Assembly: GCA_005116815.1 (NCBI GenBank)
Contig: SWDR01000003.1
Location: 53,866-117,865 of the forward strand
DNA length: 64,000 bases
Source of the DNA: Nitrospira sp.
GTDB taxonomy: Bacteria; Nitrospirota; Nitrospiria; Nitrospirales; Nitrospiraceae
Direction: 5' to 3'
The translations under genes were made by a program, and so were the position numbers. This document shows, one piece after another, positions 24,174 to 34,800 of this stretch; position 1 is the stretch's first letter; every line of letters begins with the position of its first letter. Below the pieces are notes generated by a model, which was not told the origin of the DNA, made no database searches, and worked only from the letters and a program-made list of their open reading frames with translations.

Positions 24174-25112
24174 TCAGCACCAAGCGCCGAGGCGGCAGGT
24201 CACAAACGATTGGCCTAACCCCAACGCCGAGGCAGAAGGCAGGCGGAAGGACCCGGTCGGGACAGAGGGGAGGAGTCCCGCCGCGAGGCTGAGTTGGTTC
24301 CCCGATGGAGCGGCGGTCGGTGAACTCGCAGATGGCGCGAGCTCGGTCTGTTTCGCCAATAGGGGAGCAGGCTTTCCGTTGCCAATTTTTGCAAGCAAGC
24401 TCTTTCCCTCACCTGCATGCACATTGCCTGGGTATTTTTCTGCCAAGAGTGTCAGCTGTTCACTGGCCCAATCGTCCGCGCCCAGGTCATGGTAGCTGAG
24501 CGCCAGGAAGTACAAGGCGTCTGGTGCGACCGACTTGTCAGGGTAGAGCTTCATGATTTGTTCGAAACGATGTGCGGCGGCCAGATAGGAGCCCCGTCGA
24601 TAATAGAATTGCCCCACGAAAAGATGCATCTGCGCGAGGAGATCGTGGCATTCCTGGATCTTCTGGAGCGCTTGTCCGTCGTACCGGCTGCCTTGAAAGT
24701 CTTTCCGCAGCCGTTCAAAGGAATCGATGGCTTTTTGAACGGGCTCCGGATCGCGATCGATGCCCTTAGCCCGCTTCATCTGGCTTTCTCCGATACGAAA
24801 GGCGGCATAGGAGGCGAGGGTATGGGTCCGATGGAGATCGAGGAAGTGGTTATATTCCACGATGGCTTCCGTGTATTCCTCTTTTTCGAAGAACGCTTCG
24901 CCTCGTTTCATGATGACGTTGGGGTCGTAGTTCTTCTCGATTGTATCGCCCAGGAAGATCTGCTCGTCGGTCCCGCTCAGGGCTTTCTTGGCCGTGTCTT
25001 GGGGCTTGGGTGTACTGGAGCAGGCCGTGATGACGCAGAAGACGGCCAGGCAAAGGCCGAGAGCCGTTGCTCGTCGTGGGGTACCTGTGAAGCTGGGGAC
25101 TGCGCGTAGCAT
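24174..25112 (-). CDS. bamD: Outer membrane assembly lipoprotein BamD-like (TPR)
   Basis: Lipobox FCVITACSS; KRGEAFFEKEEYTEAIVEYNHFLDLHRTH, YLAAAHRFEQIMKLYPD; start set to MLRAVPSF. Confidence 0.78.
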   Translation of the reverse strand: MLRAVPSFTGTPRRATALGLCLAVFCVITACSSTPKPQDTAKKALSGTDEQIFLGDTIEKNYDPNVIMKRGEAFFEKEEYTEAIVEYNHFLDLHRTHTLASYAAFRIGESQMKRAKGIDRDPEPVQKAIDSFERLRKDFQGSRYDGQALQKIQECHDLLAQMHLFVGQFYYRRGSYLAAAHRFEQIMKLYPDKSVAPDALYFLALSYHDLGADDWASEQLTLLAEKYPGNVHAGEGKSLLAKIGNGKPAPLLAKQTELAPSASSPTAAPSGNQLSLAAGLLPSVPTGSFRLPSASALGLGQSFVTCRLGAWC

Positions 25113-25237
25113 AACTGTCTCAAAATCTAGCAGGAGTGCGGTCTGAATGCAACGATTCGAGCATGCGAGTTGACCCCTGTGGCACCGAGACCTATAATCC
25201 CGCCATTCTTGCAGAGACCCGCACAGCACAGATAATT

Positions 25238-26230
25238 ATGATACGGACAAGGATTATTGGGACGGGCTCGTACCTCCCTGAACGGGTGGTGACGAATCGT
25301 GAAGTGGGGGCAGCGTTGGGTATTGAACCCGACGCGGTCTCTCGCCTGACAGGGATTCAGGAACGGCGTTGGGCATCGGCATCCCAAGCCTCTTCCGATC
25401 TTGCCGTGGAAGCCGCCAGGCAGGCGCTTGAGGCTGCAGGCCTCCCGGCTTCTGACGTAGGGGCGATCGTGCTGTCGACGACCTCTCCCGACTCGGTCTT
25501 TCCCTCTACGGCATGCCATGTTCAGCGGATGCTGGGTTGTCCCGCGATCCCGGCATTTGATGTGGCGGCTTCCTGCTCAGGCTTTCTGTATGGACTCTCG
25601 ATGGCCGATGCGATGATCCGGAGCGGTCAGATCAAGACTTGCTTGGTGGTCGCCGCCGAGGTGAAGTCTCGTTCCCTCGATCCTGCTGACGGCGATACGG
25701 TGCTGTTATTCGGCGATGGGGCCGGTGCGGTGGTCCTGAAAGGTGAGCCCGATGCAGGCCTGCTAGGCCAAGGGATTTTGGGCATCCGCCTCCATGCGGA
25801 CGGGGCTCAGCATGGGTTGATTTCGATTCCCGCAGGCGGATCGCGCCTGCCGACGACATCGGACACGGTTGAGGCGAAGCGTCATACGTTGCGGATGCAA
25901 GGGGCTCCGCTCTTTCGTTTAGCCGTCAAACGATTGGAGCAGGCCATCCTCGAGATTGTGAAAGAATGCGGTGTCGATATTCAGGACCTCGCGCAGCTAG
26001 TCTTGCACCAAGCCAACGGGCGAATTATCAGCCAGCTGACGAAGCGGCTGGGAGTTTCGCAGGAACGGGTTTGTTCCGTGATCGGGCGGTATGGTAATAC
26101 CTCGTCGGCGTCAGTGCCGATCGCGCTCGACTACGCAGTCCGCTCGGGGAAGATTGTGCCCCACGACCTTGTCCTGCTGGGCAGTTTTGGCGGTGGTGTG
26201 ACGTGGGCGGCAGGATTGGTTCGCTGGTAA
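25238..26230 (+). CDS. fabH: 3-oxoacyl-ACP synthase III
   Basis: MIRTRIIGTGSYLPERVVTN, DVAASCSGFLYGL, HQANGRI, RYGNTSSASVPIALDYAV. Confidence 0.92.
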   Translation: MIRTRIIGTGSYLPERVVTNREVGAALGIEPDAVSRLTGIQERRWASASQASSDLAVEAARQALEAAGLPASDVGAIVLSTTSPDSVFPSTACHVQRMLGCPAIPAFDVAASCSGFLYGLSMADAMIRSGQIKTCLVVAAEVKSRSLDPADGDTVLLFGDGAGAVVLKGEPDAGLLGQGILGIRLHADGAQHGLISIPAGGSRLPTTSDTVEAKRHTLRMQGAPLFRLAVKRLEQAILEIVKECGVDIQDLAQLVLHQANGRIISQLTKRLGVSQERVCSVIGRYGNTSSASVPIALDYAVRSGKIVPHDLVLLGSFGGGVTWAAGLVRW

Positions 26231-26308
26231 GGGCTGTCGATGTCTGGCGTGACGGCGCTGCCTGTGCCGTGAGAAACGCCGATTGTATCTGAACTGAGGA
26301 GCGTCGCG

Positions 26309-26929
26309 ATGTTATTTGGATTGATCCCTCGAGAAGAAGCGTTCTTTGAGCTGTTCAAGAAGGCTGCACATAATATGATCGAGGGAAGCCGCCTTCTAAA
26401 GGTCATGATGGAAGATTTTCGATCTCCCATCGAACAAGCCAAGGGGATTAAAGACGTTGAACATATTGGAGATACCATTACGCACGATATTGCGTTTCGA
26501 TTGAACAAGACCTTTATTACGCCGATCGATCGGGAAGACATTCATGACCTTGCGAGCGCGCTCGACGATATTCTGGATGTGACGGAGGCGATCGCCGATC
26601 GCTTCGTGTTATACAAGGTCACGAAGCCGACGCCGATGGCGGTCAAGTTGGCCGATATTTTGTATCAGGCCTCTGTGGCCGTGGGGAGTGGCGTGGATCG
26701 CCTGGGGCTCGCGCATCCGGAGCTGAAAGAATGCAGCGTGCGGGTGAACAGCCTGGAAAACGAGGCCGACCGAGTGTCCCGCGATGCGATATCCGCCCTC
26801 TTTGAAAAAGAAACCGATCCGATAGCCGTGATCAAGTGGAAAGAGATTTACGAGAACTTCGAAGCGGGAACCGACCGCTGCGAAGACGTCGCAAATATTC
26901 TTGAACGGATCGCGCTGAAACATCACTGA
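26309..26929 (+). CDS. DUF47/PhoU-like Pit accessory protein
   Basis: 206 aa helical; FFELFKKAAHNMIEGSRLL; next to Pit transporter. Confidence 0.85.
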   Translation: MLFGLIPREEAFFELFKKAAHNMIEGSRLLKVMMEDFRSPIEQAKGIKDVEHIGDTITHDIAFRLNKTFITPIDREDIHDLASALDDILDVTEAIADRFVLYKVTKPTPMAVKLADILYQASVAVGSGVDRLGLAHPELKECSVRVNSLENEADRVSRDAISALFEKETDPIAVIKWKEIYENFEAGTDRCEDVANILERIALKHH

Positions 26930-26967
26930 ACGGCAACGATGCGCAATACCACCAGGGCCTTTTCATC

Positions 26968-27016
26968 TCAGCACTCAGGACTCAGCACTCAGGACTCAGC
27001 ACGTAGCACCCAGCAT
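26968..27016. repeat. Seven tandem degenerate heptamers between the DUF47 and Pit genes
   Basis: TCAGCAC TCAGGAC TCAGCAC TCAGGAC TCAGCAC GTAGCAC CCAGCAT, ending 10 nt before ATG 27027. Confidence 0.95.
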
Positions 27017-27026
27017 CGGCGGTGCC

Positions 27027-28019
27027 ATGCCTGAATTGACCGGAATGTTGCTTCTTGTCGTGTTGTTGGCGCTCCTGTTCGACTTTTCGAACGGGTGGCA
27101 TGACAGTGCCAATGCCATTGCGACGGTCGTCTCGACGAGAGTCGTGAGTCCGCTCGTGGCGGTCATGGCCGCCGGCGTCCTCAATGTCGCCGGGGCGTTC
27201 ATGTCCACGGCGGTCGCCAAGATGGTGGGGTCGGGGATTGTGAACCCGACTATGGTTACTCAAGAAATGGTGGCGGCGGCGCTGGCCGGTGCGATTTTGT
27301 GGAATCTCTTCACGCTGTTGCTGGGATTGCCGACGAGCTCGTCTCACGCCTTGATCGGCGGACTGGTTGGGGCTGCAGTGACCCATGGCGGATGGGATAT
27401 GGTGAAGTGGTCCGGGCTTCGTCCGGTAATGGAAGCCATGGTGCTTGCGCCGTTTTTTGGCTTTGCCATTGGGTTTACCTTGATGGTGCTCATCAGCTGG
27501 ATCTGCTTTCGTGTGACGCGAAGTGTGGCCACTCGACTATTCAAACGGCTGCAGCTCGTGTCCGCCTGCTTCATGGCGTTCAGTCACGGAGCCAACGATG
27601 CGCAAAAGGCCATGGGCATCATTACCTTGGCCTTGCTCTCTGCCGGGCAAATCCCATCCGGGGAAGTGCCTGGTTGGGTGATCGGCGCCTGTGCGGTGGC
27701 GATGGGATTAGGGACTGCGGTGGGCGGCTGGCAGATCGTCCGTACGTTGGGAATGGGGATCGTGAAGCTGGAGCCGGTGCATGGGTTTGCGGCAGAGACC
27801 GGTGCCGCAGCGGTGTTGCTCGTGACCGCGCACATCGGTCTGCCGGTGAGCACCACGCAGACCATCACGACGTCGGTCATGGGGGTCGGCGCGATCAAGC
27901 GACTTTCAGCGGTGCGCTGGGGCGTTACGACAAGAATTCTCTATGCCTGGGTGTTCACGCTTCCTGGCGCCGCGCTTCTCGCATCGCTCATCTACGTTCT
28001 CATGGGCAAGTTTCACTAA
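27027..28019 (+). CDS. pit: Inorganic phosphate transporter, PiT family
   Basis: DFSNGWHDSANAIATVVSTRVVSP, GLPTSSSHALIGGLVGAA, FSHGANDAQKAMG. Confidence 0.93.
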   Translation: MPELTGMLLLVVLLALLFDFSNGWHDSANAIATVVSTRVVSPLVAVMAAGVLNVAGAFMSTAVAKMVGSGIVNPTMVTQEMVAAALAGAILWNLFTLLLGLPTSSSHALIGGLVGAAVTHGGWDMVKWSGLRPVMEAMVLAPFFGFAIGFTLMVLISWICFRVTRSVATRLFKRLQLVSACFMAFSHGANDAQKAMGIITLALLSAGQIPSGEVPGWVIGACAVAMGLGTAVGGWQIVRTLGMGIVKLEPVHGFAAETGAAAVLLVTAHIGLPVSTTQTITTSVMGVGAIKRLSAVRWGVTTRILYAWVFTLPGAALLASLIYVLMGKFH

Positions 28020-29851
28020 ACCGGCTGATTGATGTGCTGGATTGGCAGTCGGACAACAAAACGGCTGCCGGTCGGGGCATTGGCTTCGACCCATACCCGC
28101 CCTCCCAACCCCTCGACGATATGCTTCACGATTGCCAGGCCAAGGCCTGTGCCTCCCATCTCGCGCGAGCGCGCTTTATCCACTCTGTAGAATCGTTCGA
28201 AGACGCGGGGGCGATCCTGTTCAGGAATGCCGAGTCCTGTATCGGTCACGCTCAGCTCCAGGGCTGTGACAATCGTAGGCCGTTCGAGATCGTCAGCAAC
28301 CGGGTGCGCCGCCACGGTGATGGTTCCGTTCCCTGGGGTATATTTGACCGCATTATCGAGCAAGTTCGACAGGACTTGCATCAGCCGGTCTTCATCGCCG
28401 AGCACAGCTGGCAGATCCCTGGCTATAAAGGAGAGGAGCCGGTGCCCCTTCTTGTCGGCTAACGGCTTGATCATGGCCAGCGTCCGTTCAATGACCCGCT
28501 GGATCTGCAATGGTTCCCGCTTGAAGAGAATCTGTCCCGATTCGATCTTCGAGAGCTGGAGGAGGTCTTCCAAGATCAGGTTCAGCCGGTCGCTTTGCTT
28601 GAGAATAATTTCGAGAAATTTCGTGCTGGTCCCAGGATCGTCTTTGGCCCCGTCGAGTAAGGCTTCGATATAACCCTTGATCGATGTAAGCGGAGTCCGT
28701 AACTCGTGGGACACGTTCGCGACGAAATCTTTCCGGATATTCTCCAGGCGCCGTAACTCGGTAATGTCGTGAAAGACCAGCACGGCGCAGGCTTCATTCT
28801 CGCGATCGCAGGCCGTGACCGAGGCCTCGATATGGAGACAGCGGCCGCTGGGCTGTAACAGGATTTCGTCTTCCTCGTTGAGGCGTTTCGTCAAGACTGT
28901 TGAGACGAGTGTGTCCAGTTGCGGATGGCGGAAGACCTCAGAGCAATGGTGGCCACGTGCGTCCATCCTGCTGATATCGAACATCCGCTCCAGCGCCGGA
29001 TTGACTTGCAGGACGCGGCCTCGGCAGTCCAGGACCATGACGCCCTCGACCATTGAGGTCAGCATGGCCAAGAGCTGGGCCCGGTCTTCGGACAGCTCGT
29101 CGATCTTGGCTCGCAGTTGGTCCGTCATCTGGTTGAGCGTATCGGCGAGGAGGCCGACTTCATCCCGTGATCCCGTCCTAATGCGGACTGTGTGGTCACC
29201 ATTGGCGAGCTGCCGAGCGGCGATGGCAATGTCGGACAGGGGTTTTGTGATGCTGCGCGCGAGCCATACACTCAGCGCGACGGCAATCAAGAAGGCAATG
29301 CCAAAGGCAAGAGCCAAGTTCCGGTGTAACTTGGCCACCTCACGATCGAACGTGGTCATCGGGAGTCCCAGCCGTAAGAAGCCGGAGGGTTTCGTCTGGT
29401 TTGTGCTGCCGATGCCGACGGCCAGGTACAGGGTGCGTTCACCGGTGGTGTGACTGGTGCGCAGATCCGTTCCCCGCCCGGTGGCGGCAGCTTGCTGAAT
29501 TTCCGGTCGCGCGAGATGGTTCTCTACCGTCGAGAGTGTATTGTCCGATACGGCGCTGTCGGCCAGCACCAGGCCATCCAGCGCGACGACGGTCACGCGG
29601 GCGAAGGCCCTCGCACCGAGGTCCCGAACGGCTGCCTGTAATTGGGGGGTTGATACCAGCGTCCCTGGTTGTGTCAGAAACGGTTGCAGGCCATAGGCGA
29701 CAAGACCGGTTCGCGTCTCCAATATCTGGCCCGAGCGCGTGATTTCTTCTTGTTCAAGGGATCGAATCGCCAAGGTTCTGGCGATGAGCAGTCCACAGAT
29801 AAGGACCAGGAGCGTGCCGATTGTGACTTTCCAGCGGATCGAGAATGTCAT
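28016..29851 (-). CDS. PhoR-like sensor histidine kinase (HAMP, PAS, HisKA, HATPase)
   Basis: FVANVSHELRTPLTSIKGYIEALLDG; DTGLGIPEQDRPRVFERFYRVDKARSREMGGTGLGLAIVKHIVEGLGG. Confidence 0.92.
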   Translation of the reverse strand: MTFSIRWKVTIGTLLVLICGLLIARTLAIRSLEQEEITRSGQILETRTGLVAYGLQPFLTQPGTLVSTPQLQAAVRDLGARAFARVTVVALDGLVLADSAVSDNTLSTVENHLARPEIQQAAATGRGTDLRTSHTTGERTLYLAVGIGSTNQTKPSGFLRLGLPMTTFDREVAKLHRNLALAFGIAFLIAVALSVWLARSITKPLSDIAIAARQLANGDHTVRIRTGSRDEVGLLADTLNQMTDQLRAKIDELSEDRAQLLAMLTSMVEGVMVLDCRGRVLQVNPALERMFDISRMDARGHHCSEVFRHPQLDTLVSTVLTKRLNEEDEILLQPSGRCLHIEASVTACDRENEACAVLVFHDITELRRLENIRKDFVANVSHELRTPLTSIKGYIEALLDGAKDDPGTSTKFLEIILKQSDRLNLILEDLLQLSKIESGQILFKREPLQIQRVIERTLAMIKPLADKKGHRLLSFIARDLPAVLGDEDRLMQVLSNLLDNAVKYTPGNGTITVAAHPVADDLERPTIVTALELSVTDTGLGIPEQDRPRVFERFYRVDKARSREMGGTGLGLAIVKHIVEGLGGRVWVEANAPTGSRFVVRLPIQHINQPV

Positions 29852-29876
29852 GGGGATAGTGATGAGTGAGGACTCC

Positions 29877-30575
29877 TCACCGTTCCTTTAGTTTGTAGCC
29901 TAGAGACTTGACCGACATAATTGCCTCGTTGAGCGAGGGGAGCTTTTGCTTGAGCCGCCGAATGTGGACGTCGACCGTTCGTGTCGTGCCGTAGTAATCG
30001 TAGCCCCAGACGGTATTGAGCAGGATGTCACGGGTCAGGACTCTGCCGGGATTGCGCAGGAGATGTTCGAGCAGGCCGAATTCTTTTGCCGTGAGCGGGA
30101 CTTCTGTTTTGTTCACGGTGACTTCGTGTCGCGCGAGGTCCATCACCAGATCGCCATACTGGTATCTGGCCGGGCTCTCGTCCGGTTTTCGATCGAGCCG
30201 GCGAAGGAGGGCTTTGATACGGGCGACGAGCGTCTTCGGGCTGAAGGGTTTGGTCACGTAGTCGTCGGCCCCCAGTTCCAGCCCGACGACGGTATCCGAT
30301 TCTTCGGCTTTGGCGGTCAACATGATGATGGGGAGCATGGCGGTTTCCGGAGCCGACCGCAGCCGTTTGCAGACCTCAAGACCGTCGATTTCAGGCAGCA
30401 TCAAGTCGAGGACGACCAGGTCGGGCTTCTCTTGTTTCGCATACTGAAGACCTTCCGTGCCGGTTGTGGCTGCAACCGTTCGAAAGCCCTCTTTCTCCAA
30501 ATAGAGTTTGACCAGTTGGAGAATGTCGTGCTCATCTTCAACGATGAGGATTTTTTTGCTGGCCGGGTTGGACAT
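29877..30575 (-). CDS. PhoB-like OmpR-family response regulator
   Basis: KILIVEDEHDILQLVKLYLEKEGF, VVLDLMLPEIDGLEVCKRLR, C-terminal winged helix. Confidence 0.92.
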   Translation of the reverse strand: MSNPASKKILIVEDEHDILQLVKLYLEKEGFRTVAATTGTEGLQYAKQEKPDLVVLDLMLPEIDGLEVCKRLRSAPETAMLPIIMLTAKAEESDTVVGLELGADDYVTKPFSPKTLVARIKALLRRLDRKPDESPARYQYGDLVMDLARHEVTVNKTEVPLTAKEFGLLEHLLRNPGRVLTRDILLNTVWGYDYYGTTRTVDVHIRRLKQKLPSLNEAIMSVKSLGYKLKER

Positions 30576-30749
30576 CGTGAGTGGCGTGAGCCTACGGGGG
30601 AGAAGGCATCGTGTCAAGACGGGAGGAGAAGAGGGCGCGGGCTCATTGGGTTGACGGAACCCGCTGTGCTGACGTAATGTGGACGGCAGTCGTCCGCAAG
30701 TATATGGGCACGAATGTGGTCATGTACATATGAAGGAAAGGTAGCCGTC

Positions 30750-31703
30750 ATGAAGATCTATCTCACGAATCCACGCGGGTTTTGCGCCGGAGTCGACCGG
30801 GCGATCGATATCGTCGATCTCTCGCTCAAGAAGTATGGGGCGCCGATCTACGTGCGGCACGAAATCGTCCATAGCCGGCATGTCGTGAACTCGCTTCGCG
30901 ACAAGGGCGCCGTGTTTGTGGAGGAGTTGGGGGAAGTGCCGGAAGGTTCGGTAGTGATCTTCAGTGCTCACGGGGTTGCCAAGTCGGTTTGGGACGAAGC
31001 GAATCGGCGGGGATTGCATGTGATCGATGCCACTTGTCCGTTGGTCATCAAAGTGCATAACGAGGTCAATCGCGACTATACGCAGGGGTACGATCTCATT
31101 CTGATCGGCCATGCCGGCCACCCCGAAGTGATCGGGACGCTCGGGCAGATTCCGGACAAGTTCCATCTGGTCTCCTCGGTGGAAGATGTCAAGAATCTGC
31201 AGGTCGATCAAACGCATGATCTTTCGTACGTGACACAAACGACGTTGAGTGTCGATGAATGCCGGGATATCGTCGGGGCGCTCCATGAACGGTTCCCGCA
31301 TATCAAGGGACCTCACCAAGAAGATATTTGTTATGCGACACAGAATCGGCAGAATGCGGTGAAGGAGCTGTCCCTGCTGGTGGATGTCATCCTGGTCATC
31401 GGTTCTCCCAATAGTTCGAACTCCAACCGGTTGCGAGAGCTGGGGGAGCGGTGCGGGATTGCGTCCTACCTGATCGATGCCGCCTCCGACATCAACCCTG
31501 AATGGCTCGCCAATGTGAAAGCGATCGGGATTACGGCCGGCGCCTCGGCACCGGAGGTTCTGGTTGAAGAGGTCGTAACCTACCTCAAGACCTTTGGGCC
31601 TGCCGAGGTCGAAGACCTGACGGTGATCGAAGAGGACGTTGAGTTTCTCCTCCCTAAAGAGCTGATTACCATCGAGTCTTCCAACAGATCTGTTGAGGCG
31701 TAG
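30750..31703 (+). CDS. ispH: 4-hydroxy-3-methylbut-2-enyl diphosphate reductase
   Basis: [56 protein letters not shown]. Confidence 0.95.
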   Translation: MKIYLTNPRGFCAGVDRAIDIVDLSLKKYGAPIYVRHEIVHSRHVVNSLRDKGAVFVEELGEVPEGSVVIFSAHGVAKSVWDEANRRGLHVIDATCPLVIKVHNEVNRDYTQGYDLILIGHAGHPEVIGTLGQIPDKFHLVSSVEDVKNLQVDQTHDLSYVTQTTLSVDECRDIVGALHERFPHIKGPHQEDICYATQNRQNAVKELSLLVDVILVIGSPNSSNSNRLRELGERCGIASYLIDAASDINPEWLANVKAIGITAGASAPEVLVEEVVTYLKTFGPAEVEDLTVIEEDVEFLLPKELITIESSNRSVEA

Positions 31704-31877
31704 GCGGGGTAATCATCCCGCAGCCCCGTTGTCCCACTCCCTAAGTATTGTAGGTCTCTTTCGCCGGCCCTACCACCGGCAGTGTTTTTCTTTGATTTTT
31801 TCCGTTGGCCTGTGCTACAAAGCCGGGCATTCTTTCCCTGTGAGTTGTCTCGATACACGCTACCGAAGGAGTCGCCG

Positions 31878-34800
31878 ATGTATTTGAAATCCCTTGAAAT
31901 GGCGGGGTTTAAGTCGTTCGCGGAGGCCCGGATCGAGTTCCCCGATGGCGTCACGGCCATTGTGGGGCCCAACGGAAGCGGTAAGAGTAATGTCGTCGAT
32001 GCGATTCTCTGGGTACTCGGGGAACAGAGCACCAAGGCTCTGCGCAGCGAGAAGATGGAAGATGTGATTTTTAACGGGACCGAGATGCGCAAGCCTCTTG
32101 GCCTGGCCGAAGTATCGCTCGTGATCAGTGGCCTGGATCGGATCAATGTGGATCCCTTGTCCGGGCTTTCCAGCCAGCTGTCTGAATATCAGGAACTCAT
32201 GATCACGCGCCGCCTGTACCGCAATGGCGACAGTGAATACCTCATCAATAAAACCGTCTGTCGATTGAAGGATGTCCGGAGCATTCTGCTGGATACCAGG
32301 GCCGGGACCAAAGGTCACACGGTGATCGCCCAGGGGCAGATCGATCAGATTCTCAACGCCTCACCGCAAGACCGGCGCGAGTTGATCGAGGAAACTGCCG
32401 GGATCGTTCGGTATAAAAAACAGAAGGCCGAAGCGTTACGCAAGTTGGATGCGACACAGCAGAATCTCTTGCGCGTGCGGGACATTATTGCCGAAGTGAA
32501 GAAGCAGTTGAATTCGCTCGAGCGTCAAGCCAGGCAGGCACGGTCCTATCAGACGTTGCATCAGGAGGCCAAATCGCTGGAGATTCAGCTGCTCACGAAT
32601 GAGTATCGCGTGCTTCGAACGACGATCGCGGACGTCGAGGCGGAGCTGCAACAGCTGGGGGATCGCGAGTCTGAACAGGCTGCAGGCTTGGCACGCTTGA
32701 GCACAGAGCTTGAGCAGATCAAATTCGCGATGGCCACGGCGAGCGAGGCGATCGGGCAGCGGCGCGAGGAACTGTCGAAAGTTGAGCAGCAACAGGCGCA
32801 GGCCTTGACGGCCGCAGAGGTCGAGCGTAATCGCGGTGAGCTCTACGTGCAGCAGCAGAGCCAGGGGGGGCAGGAGCTCGAGCGCCTCACCCAGGAGCAA
32901 GCGCAGGGGACGGCGGAAATTGCGGCGTTGGAGGGTATGCTGGTTGCGCTCGAACGTGAATGTGCGGAGCGTGAGCAGGCCTTCGCGACACTTGAGCAGG
33001 AAATGAAAGAGCTGGTCCATCAGCGCACTGCGGCCCTGGCAGAGGAAGAGCGAGGGCGCCGGGACGTTCTGAACCTGGCGGTATTGGTCGCCAATACCGA
33101 GCAGACACTGGTTCAATTGGCTGCTCGCATTCAAGAGGCGACGGATCGTGAGGTCCGTTTGGCCCGCGAGCGGGAAGACTTTCAGCTGCAGCATGTCACG
33201 ACAACGGACAAGCGTGAGGCGCTCAAGCAGGCCTGCCAGGAGGCAGAGCAGTTGGTGGCCGATCTGCGTAGGCAGAAGCAGGGCGTCGAAGAGGAAAGCG
33301 AACGCGCAGCGGCCGAATTGGTCGAGGTCGATCAGTTGGTCCTTCGCCAGTCGGAAGAGTTGGCGGCCGTGGATTCTCATCTCCGGGCGTTGGAAGGTGT
33401 GCTGCAGGAAGATATGGGCTATGGGCGGCGTGGCGATGAAGAATCGACGGCGCTCAAAGCGTGCAGCGGAGTTCGTGATGCCATTGCCGAGTGGTTGGCT
33501 GTGCCTGCCGGATGGGATCGGGCGGTGGAAGCGATTTTAGGCGAGCGGGTCAGGGGCTGGTTCGTCGATAGTCCCGCCGCCGCTTGTGACGCGATTGAAT
33601 TTCTCAAGGGGAAAGATCTCGGGCGGGGTACATTTATTCCCCAGCATCCGCGATGGACAGCTCGGGATGCAGAGGCTCAACAATGGTGGGCCTCGGTGCA
33701 GGGTCAGCCTGGTGTGGTGGGCCGCGCAGTCGATGTCATCCCTGTCCAGGGCGAGCGTGAAGCGGCGCGCAACTATCTCTTCGACCGGATCGTATTTATC
33801 GAAACCCTTCAAGATGCGACGGCCTTGTGGTCTCAGTTATCCATCGGGGCTCCCGATGGACCGGTTCTCGTCACCCGTGCGGGGGAAATTTTGGATGCGG
33901 CAGGGACGATCACCGGTGGACAGGTCAGTGCGACGGGAGGTGTGTTGCAACGGCGACGAGAGGTCTTGCAGCTGGATGCGCAGCGTCTGTCGCTGACGGG
34001 CTCTGTCGACGAGGGCAAGCAGCGTCGGGAGCGATTGTTGGCGCAGGGGCAGGAGTTGCGCGAACAGGGCCGGCAGCTCGTCGAGTCGCTTCGAGACGCA
34101 GAAATGCGCGGGCTCTCATTGCAAAAAGATGAAGCAGGGCTTCAGCACGTGCTGGGCAATCTCTCCCAGCGAATCGACACGTTGATGAGTGATGCACAGC
34201 GAGGCTCGGCGGAGGTGGAGCGGCTCATGCATGACACGCGTTCTTCCGAGGCGCAGCTTGCACAGTGGATGGCAGAGAAGACCGGCCAGGAAGGCGAACT
34301 CAGTCGCGTGCGTGAACGGGTGGGACAGATCGATCAGGACAAGCAGGGGCTTCAGGAGCGATTCACCGAGGCGCAGTTGGTCGCGCAGGATCTCAGGACG
34401 ACTCGTGAGCACCATCGGCGCGACCTCCTCCGGATTGAGCAGGAGCAACAGGCCGCGATCTCACGGATCGAGATCGTGACGCGCCATGTCGAAGGGCTGA
34501 CGGTTTCGATCGAGCAGAGCCGTACTGAGCGGGAACATCAAGAAACGCGTTGTCGTGAGTTCGGCGAATCGGCTGCCCAGGTGAAGGCCCAGTTGGTCGA
34601 ATTGCAAGAATCTCAGGCGCAGGATATGGCGGCGGCCCAGCAGCTCGATGCCGGGTTAGAAGAAGTTCGCCGTGCGGTGTCGTCTCTTCGTGAGTCCCGC
34701 TTGGCGGTGGAGGTCAAGAAAGCAGAAGTCCGGATGCAATTGGGGACGGTCGAGTCTACGCTCGCTGGTACCTACCAGGTCGATCTCGCGACGCTACTCG

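Noticed and set aside
26968-27016. CRISPR-like array
   Set aside because: Units are 7 nt with no spacers and no cas genes; these are simple degenerate heptamers.
27299-28462. 387-aa plus-strand ORF
   Set aside because: Alternative frame running through pit and antisense to the histidine kinase; both real genes are strongly supported.
32436-33380. 314-aa minus-strand Leu/Arg-rich ORF
   Set aside because: Antisense to the SMC coiled coil; composition reflects complement of Glu/Gln-rich codons.
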